Below are positions 46,413-57,609 of a DNA stretch of 64,000 nucleotides, one piece after another. The position numbers and the translations under genes were made by a program. Source of the stretch: Sycon ciliatum (lineage: Eukaryota; Porifera; Calcarea; Leucosolenida; Sycettidae); the NCBI RefSeq assembly GCF_964019385.1, contig NC_088653.1, positions 12,021,479-12,085,478 on the forward strand, in the 5' to 3' direction. Position 1 is the first letter of the stretch. Each line of letters starts with the position of its first letter. The notes under the pieces are model-generated. The model saw only the letters and a program-made list of their open reading frames with translations. It was not told the origin of the DNA and did no database searches.

Positions 46413-47241
46413 CCATGTCTATCACTGGCTCCTGGTCGGACGCGCTCATGTGTTGATCATCTGGAGATTGCTTGTCGGACAGGTGCTGGTACTTCTCAAA
46501 ATTCCACTGGCGTGAGTATACAGGTCGCGGCCAGAATCCCTTGGAGTTGACCAGCGCAGCCGTTTTCGAGTTGAGTACGAGTCGTGCGGAGGATCTGGCT
46601 TCCTTCCGGAAGATCTTGCACTCGTGGATTTTGACTTGAGTTTCGGCTGAGCTTGCTCGGGTGGTGACGAACTGACTGAGTTTCTCCGTAGTCGTGTCAC
46701 TCGGTAAGTTCCTCACAAACAGTACTTTCCGCTTTCCCGTGGGCTTTGTGCTGCAAACTAGCTCCCAAAGTCCACTGTCCTCGTTGTCGTCTTCAAAGCT
46801 GGGCAGCAGGTTTGAATTTGCCGATCTTTCATCACGATGCACCTCTGGTACACGTGCTCGAGCAAGGGCCTTAAGGGGCTTTGGACTGTCGGACTGTGGG
46901 GTCGGTTCGTGAACCGAGCTCACAGAAAGTTGGTCTGTACGTGTACAGGGGGTCACGGATGCGCGGTCATCCCGTACATGAGCTTTTGAACTCTCCTTGG
47001 TCGTTTTCTTGCCGTTGCTGGCCTTTGCCGTAATGGCGGACTCCTTCAATGATGTTACCTCTTGCCTTAGCTCAATGACAAGGTTTGAGAGATCGTCTAG
47101 TCTCCGCCGGAGGCGGGCTTCATTGTCCCTTGACTCACTAACGAACGCAGCCAAATTTTCTACCATACTGATCACGTTGTGGTGGATCCCGGGAATACTA
47201 CTGAGTACCTCTACCTGCTCCGCGCTTGAGAGCTCGCCCAT
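46354..47241 (-). CDS. LINE ORF1: coiled coil and RRM-like RNA-binding protein
   Basis: 295 residues from ATG at 47241. The N-terminal ~70 residues look like a coiled coil (ENLAAFVSESRDNEARLRRR, LDDLSNLVIELRQEVTSLKE). Residues about 168-250 resemble an RRM (KVLFVRNLPSD as the first strand; a conventional RNP1 is hard to see). The end is Pro-rich. LINE ORF1 proteins bind the element RNA and help form the retrotransposition particle (family knowledge). There is no CCHC knuckle. Confidence 0.8.
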   Translation of the reverse strand: MGELSSAEQVEVLSSIPGIHHNVISMVENLAAFVSESRDNEARLRRRLDDLSNLVIELRQEVTSLKESAITAKASNGKKTTKESSKAHVRDDRASVTPCTRTDQLSVSSVHEPTPQSDSPKPLKALARARVPEVHRDERSANSNLLPSFEDDNEDSGLWELVCSTKPTGKRKVLFVRNLPSDTTTEKLSQFVTTRASSAETQVKIHECKIFRKEARSSARLVLNSKTAALVNSKGFWPRPVYSRQWNFEKYQHLSDKQSPDDQHMSASDQEPVIDMDAPSQIPPPPPLHPLPGSN

Positions 47242-47490
47242 GGCGACATATTGCTCCTTGTCGCAACCTGGCTACCAAGCTACAACTACACTACGCTACA
47301 CTGAAACCACTGCTACCTGCCTGCCACCAGTCCGGCCTAATGCCGGCTGGGCTGTCCGAGACGATGTGAAAAAAACTGGAGCTCGAAAAACGCGTACCTA
47401 CCCCTACCTGCTTTCACTCAGAGATATGGTTAGCGTCGTTCTGAGACAGAAGGTTCGAGAAACGCAAGAAGTCCAACGGCGAGAGAAAGG

Positions 47491-48854
47491 CACGTATTCA
47501 TTCGCATACACCTACACCTCACAGTTCCTCACGCTATCACATTCACCTGCTTCCACGCCTTCATTTCACTCACCTTTTGTAGTAGCTCACACCGTCGGGA
47601 ACACTCTCACATCTTTTCTTCTAATTTTAGGGTTCACGGCTTGCCACTAAAAGCACCCGTCACGTGCGCCTCCATTTTGGATTATGGACGCGCGCTACAG
47701 GCCGCGACAGCGCCTATCGAAGTAAAAAAATATCGACTCGAAGTCTAGCCGGAGAGCGTACTTTTTGAATTTTTCCTTGGCTTCAGCGGCTTCACTTCAC
47801 TCGGGCTTTGCATTTTTCTGACTGACCTGGACTTGATGATGGCGGCGGTGGCGGTCTTGGCGAAAGATCCAGTTCCATCTGAGACACTCTGTCGTCTTTT
47901 CTTATCTGCTGAGGTTCTGCCAAAGCGCAGCTGCATCGAACCTGACTAGATGTAGCTGCACGCATCCTTTGTTTGCCCTGCAAATCTCGATCTGTTGCTC
48001 CTCTTGCTGTTTGGCCGCTGATGCCATGGAAGAAAATATTCTTCCTGTAAAGAGGCCGAAACTGAGCTAGGGCACGTCAAGATATGTAGGGTATACAAAG
48101 AAAAAGAAATGTCATGGTCGTTTCAGCAGCTCACGACAGCCAACACGCTCCATCGTCGGGATTGGAAGTATCCAGCACGGCTGTTCCGAGCGCTGCTGCT
48201 CTTGTTATTCTTCTTCTTCAGAAATTCTCCACACCTTGTCGGCCAAAGTACGCGCGCGCGTGCACGGAAAATAGATGCGCTGAGCCGTTTCTTGTTCGAT
48301 TTTGACAAATAATGGCTTGTTGTTTTGCTCTCGACCTTGGCTATCCTTCTACCGTTCAGTATTTTACGGAAACGCAACGGCTCCCCCTGTTTTTTTAGCC
48401 GAACTTTGGCCAAAGTTACTGGAAAACCCGGAACTCGTTTGAAAAAATACGAACGGTGGAAGTCTTGGAACGTCTTTCGTGCGTGTGGATTCAAAAATTC
48501 AGGCAGTTTGAGCCAACCGTAATGAATCCCGTAGAGTTGAAAGTGAGTGATATTGATGGGAAAATGCGATTTGAGCACTGACCGATTGTGTGGGACAGTA
48601 TATGCACGCGCCTGTCACGTGCATGATGTAGCTGGCGACGCTAGCATGCCAATCCGTGAACCCTAAATTTCTTTCGTCTTCTCTCCCACTTTAGTTTTTT
48701 CACACCTCACCTTGTATACTTCCCACTATCCAATAACCTATAGTATAAGTAGTTTGTTTCTCCGTATAGCCTCTATTGTGAGACGATTTTCCCTGATGAT
48801 AGTCTCAAGAAAATCGATTAGGAACAACCATTTTAGATACATGTATTCTCATTC

Positions 48855-48902
<48 letters not shown>

Positions 48903-48905
48903 TTA
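47491..48905 (+). mobile_element. Inverted PLE 3' end, split by a DNA element
   Basis: 47491-47627 matches 40217-40083 reversed (TATTCATTCGCATACACC), and 48666-48860 matches 40082-39895 reversed (CTTGTATACTTCCCACTATC). It ends in ATTT repeats (48855-48905). It mirrors the end of the PLE at 39.8 kb, so the two could be the inverted ends of one PLE with the LINE inside, or two separate copies. Confidence 0.85.
47628..48665. mobile_element. 1,038-bp DNA element with 5-bp target duplication
   Basis: Inverted ends TAGGGTTCACGG flanked by AATTT on both sides (47623-47627, 48666-48670). The PLE copy at about 40083 shows the empty site. A sub-terminal CACGTG-type piece (GTCACGTGC) is also mirrored. 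Minus-strand frames (48123-48578; 47745-47936) show no known domain. The superfamily is unclear; few groups make 5-bp duplications. Confidence 0.8.
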
Positions 48906-49250
48906 CAGCATCTCATAGCACAGTGAGAACACCGGCCAATACAAAGAGAGAGGGTGTTAGTAAAGCATTAGTATTAGTAAAGTCATTATTGTTGTATGTT
49001 ATACAATGTAGCCGTTAGGCATATGCGGATAATGCCAGCAGAAAAATTGGCATGATTCGGTACTTTTTCTGGTAAGGTTCATGCATGTTTGGTATGTGGA
49101 TAAAGAAATGGAGCAGAATTCGAGGAATAGCCCGCCATAAGGTTTGTATGGTTCTGCCCATTTCACTGCTTTTCGAGCAGAATCTGCCACCTTTTCGAGC
49201 ATTATCCCCACACCCCTAGAAGCCGTTGTTCCTGCTCCAACAGTGCAGTA
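48906..49250. other. Unassigned stretch
   Basis: No gene or repeat recognised, up to a GAGAGGTTTTGC-type inverted-repeat end that starts at 49251 (preceded by TA). That end matches 9370-9388 reversed (TTCGGAATGCAAAACCTC). Confidence 0.4.
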
Positions 49251-49828
49251 GAGAGGTTTTGCATTCCGAATTTCGGAATTATTTTCGGAATGTGGCGGCA
49301 GCAGTCGAAAAAGTAGTCGAACTTTCGGAAGTGTGGTGGCGAAAGTGCATGGTTTTCCGAAAATAGATTTTCGGCTCTTTCATGTTTGGGATCCCGGGAG
49401 TGCATATTTGAATACAAAAAAGTGTATTTTTCATGTTTGTATTTTTAGTCCGTGAGCCAAATCTCAGAATCGGCTGTTTTAGCATCGACCGTTGCACCCA
49501 GAGAGGGACAAATCGTCCTTCAGCACACCGCTTCACGATGGTATCCTGAAGCGATTTCCACTTGTTGGACAGTTCGAAACTGATCCAGGGAGGTCACAGA
49601 AGACGCCAAACATCCAACTTTGCTCACTGACAGCAGCGGCCATTTTCGCCTTCTTCGCTTGATTTTTTTGCGCTTGTTCACGGATTCTCATTTTTTGAAG
49701 CCATGAGCAGGTACCACGAGTGCACATAACGCGGAAACCAGTGCACAAAACTAGATTCGAATTTTTTTGCCGCTGAGAATTATGAATCGGGCCGCGGGAT
49801 ATGCAAACTGCATGCAGCAAAGTCATTA

Positions 49829-50925
49829 GAGAGGTTTTGCAGAGCGAACGTTCGCAATGATTTTCGCGTTCCGGGTTGCGAAAACTATTGCGAACGTTCG
49901 CGCGAAATTTGTGTTTTGCATGTTTTTCGCTCCAAGAAATTTCGCGTGCACTCGCTTGTTTGAGAAGTACAGTGAGTGGTCTTCATCCGATTATTTTTGT
50001 TGTTGCGAGTGGTGGCACCTAGAGTCACGGCCTGAGACGAGAGCTCCTTGACTACCTTGTCCATGGCCGGTGACCCACAGTCACAAACGGGTTGGCTTGT
50101 GCCGTAATCTGGCGCATCAACACCTGAAATTCAAAGAGGCATCGATGCATCGTTGATGTAACCGACTCTGAGCAGTGAGAAGACGAGCAGGCAGGAGATG
50201 GTTCCGGAGATGAAGCAACACGGGCCGCCACAAGTATAGCCTAGCTAGCACCCGCGGACCAAGCCAAGAGTAGAGATCAAGCACAAACATGAGGACTGAG
50301 GGTGGCTCACCGTGCACGAACAGTCCACAAAGAGCGAAAATAATTACTGCGAAAGTTTGCATGTATCTCGCTCCAAGAAATGTTCGTGTGCAATCGCTTG
50401 TTTTTGAGAAGTCGTCTCCATCCGATTATTTGTTTGTTGCGAGTGGCGGCACGCGCACCAGGTACCCTGAGTCACGGCCTGAGACGAGAGCTCTTTGACT
50501 ACGCTGTCCATGGCCGGAGACCCACAGACAAACGGGTCGGGTTGGCTTGTGCCGTAATCTTGTGCATCAACTCGTGAGATTCAAAAGGCATCATTGATGT
50601 AACCGACTCTGAGCAGTGAGAAGACGAGCAAGCAGGAAATCGGAGATGGTTCTGGAGATGAAGCAACACGGGCTGCCACAAGTATAGGAAAGCTAGCACT
50701 CGCGGACCAAGCCAAGAGACTTTGAAGAGTAGAGATAAAGCACAAACATGAAGATCACCGTGCACCAGGCTCACCAGCGGTCCACAAAGAGCGAAAAATA
50801 CTGCGAAAGTTTGTTTCGCGTTTCCTGCAACTTTCGCGTTCAAAACTGCGAACGTTCGCACGAAGTTTCGCTTTTCGTGACGTCAAACGAAAATTCGCGC
50901 GAACGTTCGCTCTGCAAAACCTCTC
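49829..50925. mobile_element. 1.1-kb TA-flanked element with internal duplication
   Basis: Inverted ends GAGAGGTTTTGCAGAGCGAA and its mirror, flanked by TA (49827-49828, 50926-50927). Sub-terminal GCGAACGTTCGC palindromes recur. The interior holds two copies, each about 435 bp, of one segment (from about 49929 and 50367; shared TCGCTCCAAGAAAT and CATGGCCGG). No protein domain recognised. Confidence 0.8.
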
Positions 50926-51700
50926 TACTATTGTTTGTAGTTACAATGCAATCGTTCAGAACTGACTTCCAAGAATGTCCTAAATATCTCTCGACATATT
51001 TGTTCACCACTTCCTAGGCCAATAGGCGTAGTAGACTGTAGTGAGTAACCTTCTGGAGCAAATGACGACTGCCCCGAGCATGAACTTCTTTTCATCCTGT
51101 TCAAGGTCAAATATTACTCAGTTTGCGTTGAAGAATAACAATTACATTCGTGAATGGCCGAACTGAGAAAACCCTCATGATTTCTCTTGGATTTCGTATC
51201 CCAAGTTCCTCTACTTGGCTGGATAAATCGCCTCTTGACTTCATCATACTGGACTGGAACTTGTAGATAATAGCGAGCAATGAATTGGTGAGTGAAGTAT
51301 ATTTCAAAAGTAATAACCACTCGATTACTGAATAGTAGTGAATACGTAGAATACTCCAGTATTATAATGATATGAACACTGAAGCTAATGTGACATTACA
51401 GTAGTACAATAGGAAGTACGTCACCACTGTTGTAAATGCACGCGTTGATCCTATCCAACCTGACGGCCAATGCAAGATGTTGGAATTGGCTATTGATTTC
51501 CTCACACACTCATACAGCACCAAAAGCAATCTGTCATTGCTCATTTTCACCTCAACATAAGTAATTTACACAGTTGCAAATCACCAGGTGCACATCTTGG
51601 CACATAATGTGTGCTGTCGCAGTCCACCGCAGAACATAGTAATCCACAGATACTACCGATATAAGATGATGTCACATACATACATGTACATACATGCATG
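50926..51700. other. Unassigned; two weak minus-strand open pieces
   Basis: Minus-strand frames at 51107-51307 (ends VRPFTNVIVILQRKLSNI) and 51362-51550 (starts MKMSNDRLLLVLYECVRKS) have ordinary protein-like composition and could be exons. I recognise no family and no firm splice signals. Confidence 0.3.
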
Positions 51701-51714
51701 CATGCGCGCACGCG

Positions 51715-52100
51715 CACACACACACACACACACATGAAGCAGCTGAAGAATCCGAGTATGCAGTCTCCCAGGCACGCGCACACACATGAACCAGCTGCCG
51801 AATCCAACTATACAGTCTCCCAGGCATGCACGCTCGCACACACACACACACACATGAACCAGCTGCCGAATCCACACAAACACGCGCGCGCGTGCGTGCG
51901 CACACACACACACACATGAACTAGCTGTCGAATCCGACTATGCAGTCTCCCAGGCACGCGCGCACGAACACGCTTATGCGCACGCGTGTGTGCGCGCACA
52001 CACACATGAACCAGCTGCCGAATGCGACTATGCAGTCTCCCAGGCACGCGCGCGCGCGTGCGTGCGCACACACACACATGAACCAGCTGCCGAATAAGAC
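51715..52100. repeat. CA-rich minisatellite, about 6 copies
   Basis: Units of 50-90 bp made of CA/CG dinucleotides of varying length plus a constant core ATGAACCAGCTGCCGAATCC followed by GACTATGCAGTCTCCCAGGC. Spacer length differences come from the CA part. Confidence 0.93.
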
Positions 52101-52557
52101 TATGTCAGTCTGCCATGACTGCGAAACCAGCGAAGACATACGGTTCATTGGCTGCTGCCAGACTGGTCTGCTACAGGTTTGCGACGCTCTTGAGTACACT
52201 TGTGGCATGGCAGGCCGCTCTTCGAAAAGGAAATGTTACAAATACTACACTGAATCCGATCACGGGAGGCCGGCTGTGGCGGTGAAGCAATTCTGAATGC
52301 TGTGCGCCACTCTCCTCGCTGCTGTGCAGTGTCGAACCAATGTCCATCAAGATGTAAGTGATGGATGTCTCTTCGGACAACATCACACCAATGCTGTCGG
52401 GTTTCACACACACACGGCGCACACCTTGTCGACAATTGCGGAATCTAAAACCCACCAACGACCTGAAACACGGATCGCACTGGCCGCAGTGGCTGTGGCA
52501 ACACCGTGCCCCAACACCAGTAGAAGCCTGGGGTGGTGTCACCAACAAAGGAAAACG

Positions 52558-52835
52558 CCTAGCACGCACATGCACGCGCGCGCACACACATGCACGCTCG
52601 CACACACATGCACGCTCGCACACACATGCACACTCGCACACACACATGCACGCGCGCGCGCACACACACACACACATGCACGCGCATGCACACGCACGCA
52701 CACATGCACGCGCCCACACACACAAACACGCGCACACATGCACTCTCGCACACATGCACGCGCGCGCGCACATACACAAACACACGCACACCCAGAAATG
52801 TGCACACAAACACGTGCGCACACACACATACACAG
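52558..52835. repeat. CA/CG-rich tandem repeat
   Basis: Runs of CACACATGCACGCGCG and CTCGCACACATGCA. On the minus strand they are UG-rich. The stretch 52101-52557 between the two arrays has conflicting open frames on both strands (one with CSICN...CHKC) and no firm call. Confidence 0.93.
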
Positions 52836-53033
52836 CTAATGGTATACAGTAGTATGTTGCCCGCAAAGCAGCCAGGTGCTCTGGCTTGGACCTCCAGCAG
52901 CGCTGGTTTCGCCCTCGCTACTTGTCGTCTTGCCCTCTCCAGTGCTGCCTGCAACAAAACATTCCCTTCCGGAAACTCTGGGTGGACCAGTTCTCCGTGT
53001 TGTGTTTACACCGTGCTCTGCTTTCATAATTAC

Positions 53034-53512
53034 CGGTATGGCATTCGTTGTTCGTATCAACCACTAAGCTCCTGGTAGGTGGCCCCTTACTGGCCTTAGG
53101 ATGTGGCTCTGGGTTCACTACTACATGCACATCACTGTCAGCAAGTATAGACAAAGCAAAATCAGAGGCACTGGTCTTCTCCAGGTTTGCAATTGCTATC
53201 ACATGCGTGCAATTGGTGTAGCACTTTCCATGATACCAGCCATACCATTTACTCCTCCCTGAGCTCTTGTGCTGGCAGAGAAAAGCCCAGATATGGTCGT
53301 CCTTCTCTCGAGCAGCGCTGACGATGCGACACCAACTTGTAGTCTCGATATTACTCACTGCAGGCTTCTCGTTTTTACTAAATTGGGCGCTGTGACACAG
53401 ACACAAAATTCCAGCAATATTACTCCGCTGGGCTGTCATTTGCCACTTCGTTGCCGTCAGCTGCCTCATCCAGCACCTCGCTGCCACTAGAAACGTCTTC
53501 CTCGTCTTCCAT
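53034..53512 (-). CDS. Hypothetical minus-strand gene piece, unsure
   Basis: An ATG at 53512 opens an acidic frame (MEDEEDVSSGSEVLDEAADG) that stops at 53420. A second frame over 53034-53487 continues with protein-like sequence (CRIVSAAREKDDHIWAFLCQ, SKWYGWYHGKCYTNCTHVIA). Linking them would need a 34-base intron with GTAATA and CACAG ends, unusually short, or a frameshift. A possible donor (G|GTAATT) lies at 53034. I recognise no domain. It could be a host gene fragment or part of a transposon. Confidence 0.35.
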
Positions 53513-53861
53513 TGTTGTCAAAACAACATCAATGTACACGAAAGGAATAAACTTCAATATTATAAAAGTGATCACAATATCCCAAGTCGATATTGTCGTC
53601 AACGTCGTCATCTTCTAAAAAATAAATTATTTTTCCTCACTCCACGGGAACTCGTGTTTTGCGCTTGCTCATACGACGCACACCTCACCACTCCCGTAAA
53701 AATATTTGTTCTCACGGTGGAATTTGGTCGAGAAAAGAAGCCCTCGCGAAGGTCTCTGGATCGGTTCTGGAACGTCCAACAAGCGAAAACGTATCCTTTG
53801 TGATGTCCTTGACCAACACTGTAAGCGGCGATTTGTCCATCCGAGAGTGCAACGGCACTTG

Positions 53862-54240
53862 CAGGGCCGGAGGAAGGAGTTCGGGAGTGGTCCGGCCAAC
53901 CTTTGAGGGGGTCCGGGGGACCTCCCCCGGGAGAAATATCTAAAATTTACGTGAAATAGAGCGAATTTGGGCATCTCTAAGGCTCCAGAAAATGCAGAAA
54001 TTATAGTAAAAGAACACAAACACAACTTTTTTTATCCATATCAGCAAGAGTTCGATATCAGCCATACAGTGCCGGTCACGAAGTCCTGAGCTACTTCGAA
54101 GCACATCACACGTCAGCAGTACAGTCGAGTCATGTACCTCTGGATTTTTTACACCGGTTTTGCATGAATCACATGGACCATCCAGCTGGGAAAGTGGTCC
54201 GGCCATGGCCGGACCAGCCTGACCGGTTCCGCCGGCCCTG
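53862..54240. mobile_element. hAT-like MITE, 379 bp
   Basis: Inverted ends CAGGGCCGGAGGAAGG and CCGGTTCCGCCGGCCCTG, with GTGGTCCGGCCA mirrored further in. ACTTG and CAAGT extend the symmetry outward, and no target duplication is visible. The CAGGG start is typical of hAT. No coding capacity. Confidence 0.65.
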
Positions 54241-54572
54241 CAAGTTGATTTTGAGTTTTGGCTCACGGACTATTTTGCTTTCTGCTGCTCTCGATTATTT
54301 GAAAAAATTTCCACGTATGTAGTTTTGATTTTTGCTGGTTTTGCTGCTCTCGCTGATCTCGCCATGTTGACTAATCTTCTCACACTTCATCACACTCTAT
54401 CTTCCTTTGCCCTGGAGCCTACTAACAGTACAAGACAGTAGTTCGCCAACCTCGTCTTCAGCTGTTGGATCACTTGGTCCACCATCAGTCCGTCCTCGTC
54501 TTCGAACCGCACCCAAATTCAGTTTCAATCGGACCTGCGCACATGGATTTGATCCTGCTCAACGCGAAGGAC
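54241..54572. other. Unassigned stretch
   Basis: A plus-strand open piece (FNRTCAHGFDPAQREG) ends at or within the next MITE. It has no recognised domain. Confidence 0.35.
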
Positions 54573-54575
54573 TAA

Positions 54576-54968
54576 GGGTGCGTTTGGTTGGTACGATCTA
54601 GAACAGGATCGAACAGCTGGTGCACATGGAGCAGCCTCATGCCAACCAAACGGTACTCCAGAAACAGAGCACATTTTTGTGAGAAAATGTGCCAAAATGG
54701 TGCATTCTTCAAAAATGTGTATGGGTCACCATGGTCACTTTGTACGGTACGACGAATCCAACCCAAAAGCGTATGCACGTGATCATCTGGGACCAAAATC
54801 GATGTTCCCGCCAGGTTTCACTGTGAAAAAGTGAAACTGCTCTGTCTGCTCCGGCCTCGAGGCCGGAGCAAGCAGAACATGTTCTGGCCGACCCAGAACA
54901 GGTGCAGTCCCAACCAAACGCGCTGTTCTGGTGAATCCTGTTCTAGTTCGTACCAACCAAACGCGCCC
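54576..54968. mobile_element. PIF/Harbinger-like MITE, 393 bp
   Basis: Inverted ends GGGTGCGTTTGGTTGGTACG and CGTACCAACCAAACGCGCCC flanked by TAA (54573-54575, 54969-54971). Three-base TAA/TWA targets are the PIF/Harbinger habit. AACAGGATC is mirrored just inside. No coding capacity. Confidence 0.85.
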
Positions 54969-55312
54969 TAAGGGACCCTCACTTAATTTTTACCGACTTT
55001 CCCGGCAAAAAAAACATATTAGGCACGCGTGTGTGATGCACGTCTGAGCCTGAGACGTCTACATGGTCTACCGGTACCGAAAACGAGAGGTCTCCGCGGC
55101 CTCGCGGCAGAGTTTGAAACAGGGAGATAGACCGGGCCCCGGGCGCGGGGCCGGGATTTGCAACATGCGACTGTGCGTACTTTATGGCAGACGACCTTCG
55201 CACCGGTGAACCATCTTCCTCATGGTGCATGACCTTCTCACCTTTTTCCTTGTTTACCTCCCTTTCCAACTGAAATTATAATTTGCTTTCATGAGTTGGA
55301 ATTGTCTTCCGA

Positions 55313-55632
55313 ATTTTTAAAAGACCGCGTTTCCGCGATTTTCCCGCATTTTTTGAACTTTTTTGTTGCACTACACCACGTACACACAGTGCACTGTGCG
55401 GTCAGCAACGTCTCATCGTGGCAGCTTTGTAGTCAAATATAACGAGTGCTTACACCAGAGACTTGTAACTGATTGATTTCACTACATACTCACTGAAAAT
55501 TGCGTCATATCAACTGCAAACTTGCCGCATATCAATAATATTCACCGCATATTTACCGCAAATTATGCCATATTTACCCGCAAATTACACCGCAAATTCT
55601 GGGATTTTTTCCGCGATTTTCCCCGGGGACAG
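55313..55632. mobile_element. Truncated copy of the GTCCCCGGGG MITE
   Basis: Matches 59008-59323 (AGACCGCGTTT, CTCATCGTGGC, CACTACATACTCACTGAAAA) and keeps the right end TTTTCCCCGGGGACAG; the left end is absent. 54972-55312 before it and 55633-55876 after it show nothing else. Confidence 0.8.
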
Positions 55633-55876
55633 CTAGTTGTTGCACTTTCTGATTTATTATTGGCTCAACATCCAAGTTTCAACATGCATGATTGGAAAAA
55701 AATGCTGACAGAGGCAGGCAATTGCATGAGACTTTGTACAATGCTTGAATGGAAATCTTCTTTATTAAGTTCGATAGGTCTTGAAGCCATTTAGAAAGTA
55801 AATACTTTACTGCTAAAAAATAAGTAATTATTATGTTGTCTTTTAAATCGACAAAAAAATAGGCAACTGTCAATCG

Positions 55877-56265
55877 CTACAGAGCTGCATAGTTCTCCTC
55901 ATCTGGGCCGAGTGTGGACTCGTTGATCATGGATCTTAGGTAGCCACTCTCCGACACCACACTGATGCGGCGGTTCGCCTCCATTTTGTTGGGGTCCACC
56001 TTCGGCGGCGGCTTCTTGTTGGGCATCGAGTAGGCGTCGTTGTATATCTCCTCGTTGGAGAGTTTCAAAAGTACGCCGCCGCCGGTGGTGATGGCGGGGA
56101 CGCTATCGTCCGGGTGCAGGCTTGTGCGCAGCGGCGGGACGACTGGCACTTCCGACGGCTGCTCGCAGCCCAGCTGCGAGCGCGTGGTGCTCAGTGTCTC
56201 CGTCTGCGAGCCCTGCAAGTCGTCGAAGGAGACCATCTGCGACAGCGGCATCGGCACGTCCATTT
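55877..56265 (-). CDS. Ig-domain receptor, last exon: cytoplasmic tail and stop
   Basis: Acceptor GCGCAG| at 56266 after a pyrimidine tract; it enters in phase 1, matching the previous exon (ACA G|AA ATG). It encodes 129 tail residues to a TAG at 55877-55879. The tail has tyrosines in acidic or hydrophobic settings: LSNEEIYNDAYSMPNKKPPP, VSESGYLRSMI and a C-terminal DEENYAAL. NYAAL fits a YxxΦ sorting signal and EEIYNDAY could be a kinase site; none is a strict ITIM or ITAM. No kinase or phosphatase domain follows, so the receptor would act through binding partners (inference). A Pro-rich KKPPPKVDP might bind SH3 domains. Confidence 0.8.
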
Positions 56266-56624
56266 CTGCGCAGCACGCCGGGAAGAAGAAAAATGGACCA
56301 AAGAGCTCTCCACCTGAGTCTAACACTATTAGCATACAACAGTTAAAATGAGGGTGGCGATGGTGGTGCAGTTGTGCTCCGTGAAATCCGACCCAGAGTG
56401 CATATTTGGCGCCCTCAGCTCGTACATGTATATGGCCTGGAAGTGGTACAAATGCGGCTGCATGTACACACTCATGTACAAGTAGTGACGTAATCCGGAC
56501 TGGCCGAGGGGCGCGGGCGCCGGTTTTGCACTCCCGGTCGGATTTCAGCGAGCGCAACTGTACATCTAGTTGCATGTTTGAAGAAACGAGAGAGCTTGGA
56601 AGCTCAGGGCCCTACGCTATGCTT

Positions 56625-57185
56625 TTTGCCTTGATGACCTTGACAAAAAAAAGCATAGGGATGTTATAAATTCGTGAAAAAATTCCTTTTTTTAAGACAT
56701 AACCTGGGATTCGAACCCGCACTATCGCGCGCCCTGCATGCATCCCCCGATACACTTCGCATACATACTAATGCTTCCAAGTTGCTTCACGTTATGATCT
56801 TGCATTTGAAAGCCCTATTTGAATATGCATTGTGGCCAGCCGTCTTTGATGGTACGGTACGGTACGGGATAGGTACGGGACAGGTACGATCGAGGGTAAT
56901 ACGACACCGTCTACCGCCTTGATGACGGCAAAAAAAAGCATAGGGATGTTAGGGATGTTATAAATTTTTCAATTCTCCTATTTTTTCAGGCATATCCTGG
57001 GATTCGAACCCGCACTATCGCCCAACATGCATTCCCCCATACACTTCGCATTCATACCCATTCTTCCAAGTTGCTTCACGTTATGACCTTGAGTTTGAAA
57101 GCCCTATTTGAATATTGCGGCCAGCTGTATGTGGCCAGCGGTGTTTGATGGTACGGTACGGTACGGGACAGATACGGGATAGCGC
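56625..57185. repeat. Tandem pair of ~280-bp repeats in the receptor intron
   Basis: Two copies (about 56625-56900 and 56910-57185) share AAAAAAGCATAGGGATGTTA, GGGATTCGAACCCGCACTAT and TTTGATGGTACGGTACGGTA. GGGTTCGAATCCC on the minus strand is a textbook tRNA B box, so a tRNA-derived SINE is possible; no clear A box was found. Confidence 0.75.
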
Positions 57186-57609
57186 CAGGCGTGACACAAA
57201 CAAACAAACACACAAATACCAAATTAAAGCTGTGTGGACCCTGGCTAGCGCCAGACGTTACTGAAGTAACGTCTTCTGCATAGCTACGGGAATAAAAATT
57301 CTTTATTTCGTGCATTGGCCCTTTCATGTCTGCCTAGTCGTTCAAAATTGGTCATTCGGAGTAACGAAAGTGTGGTATGCTCAAACACCTGCAGCCTCCT
57401 CAAATCTGGCCTGATTTTTAGCGATCGTAGTATCCTTGTAGAAGCAGAAACACACAGCCGTCAGTTCAAACGATTTTGACATCTCGAAGAGATCGTGCTC
57501 CAATGAAGGACCACAAGCAGTGATGCAACCGATTTTCTTTGCATGCAACCTGAGCATAGTATTTTTACAACGGGAATTTCCCTTTTCCTGTGGCAGCCAT
57601 GCCACAGTA

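Larger units (their letters stand above)
43430..47490 (-). mobile_element. Two-ORF LINE of the CR1/L2 (jockey) group, nearly full length
   Basis: Minus-strand element with ORF1 (46354-47241), overlapping ORF2 (43470-46412) and a 5' leader up to about 47490, where PLE 3' sequence begins. The 3' end near 43430 has only a short tail next to the GA microsatellite. Both frames are open, so it may have been active recently. No clear target-site duplication was found. Confidence 0.85.
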
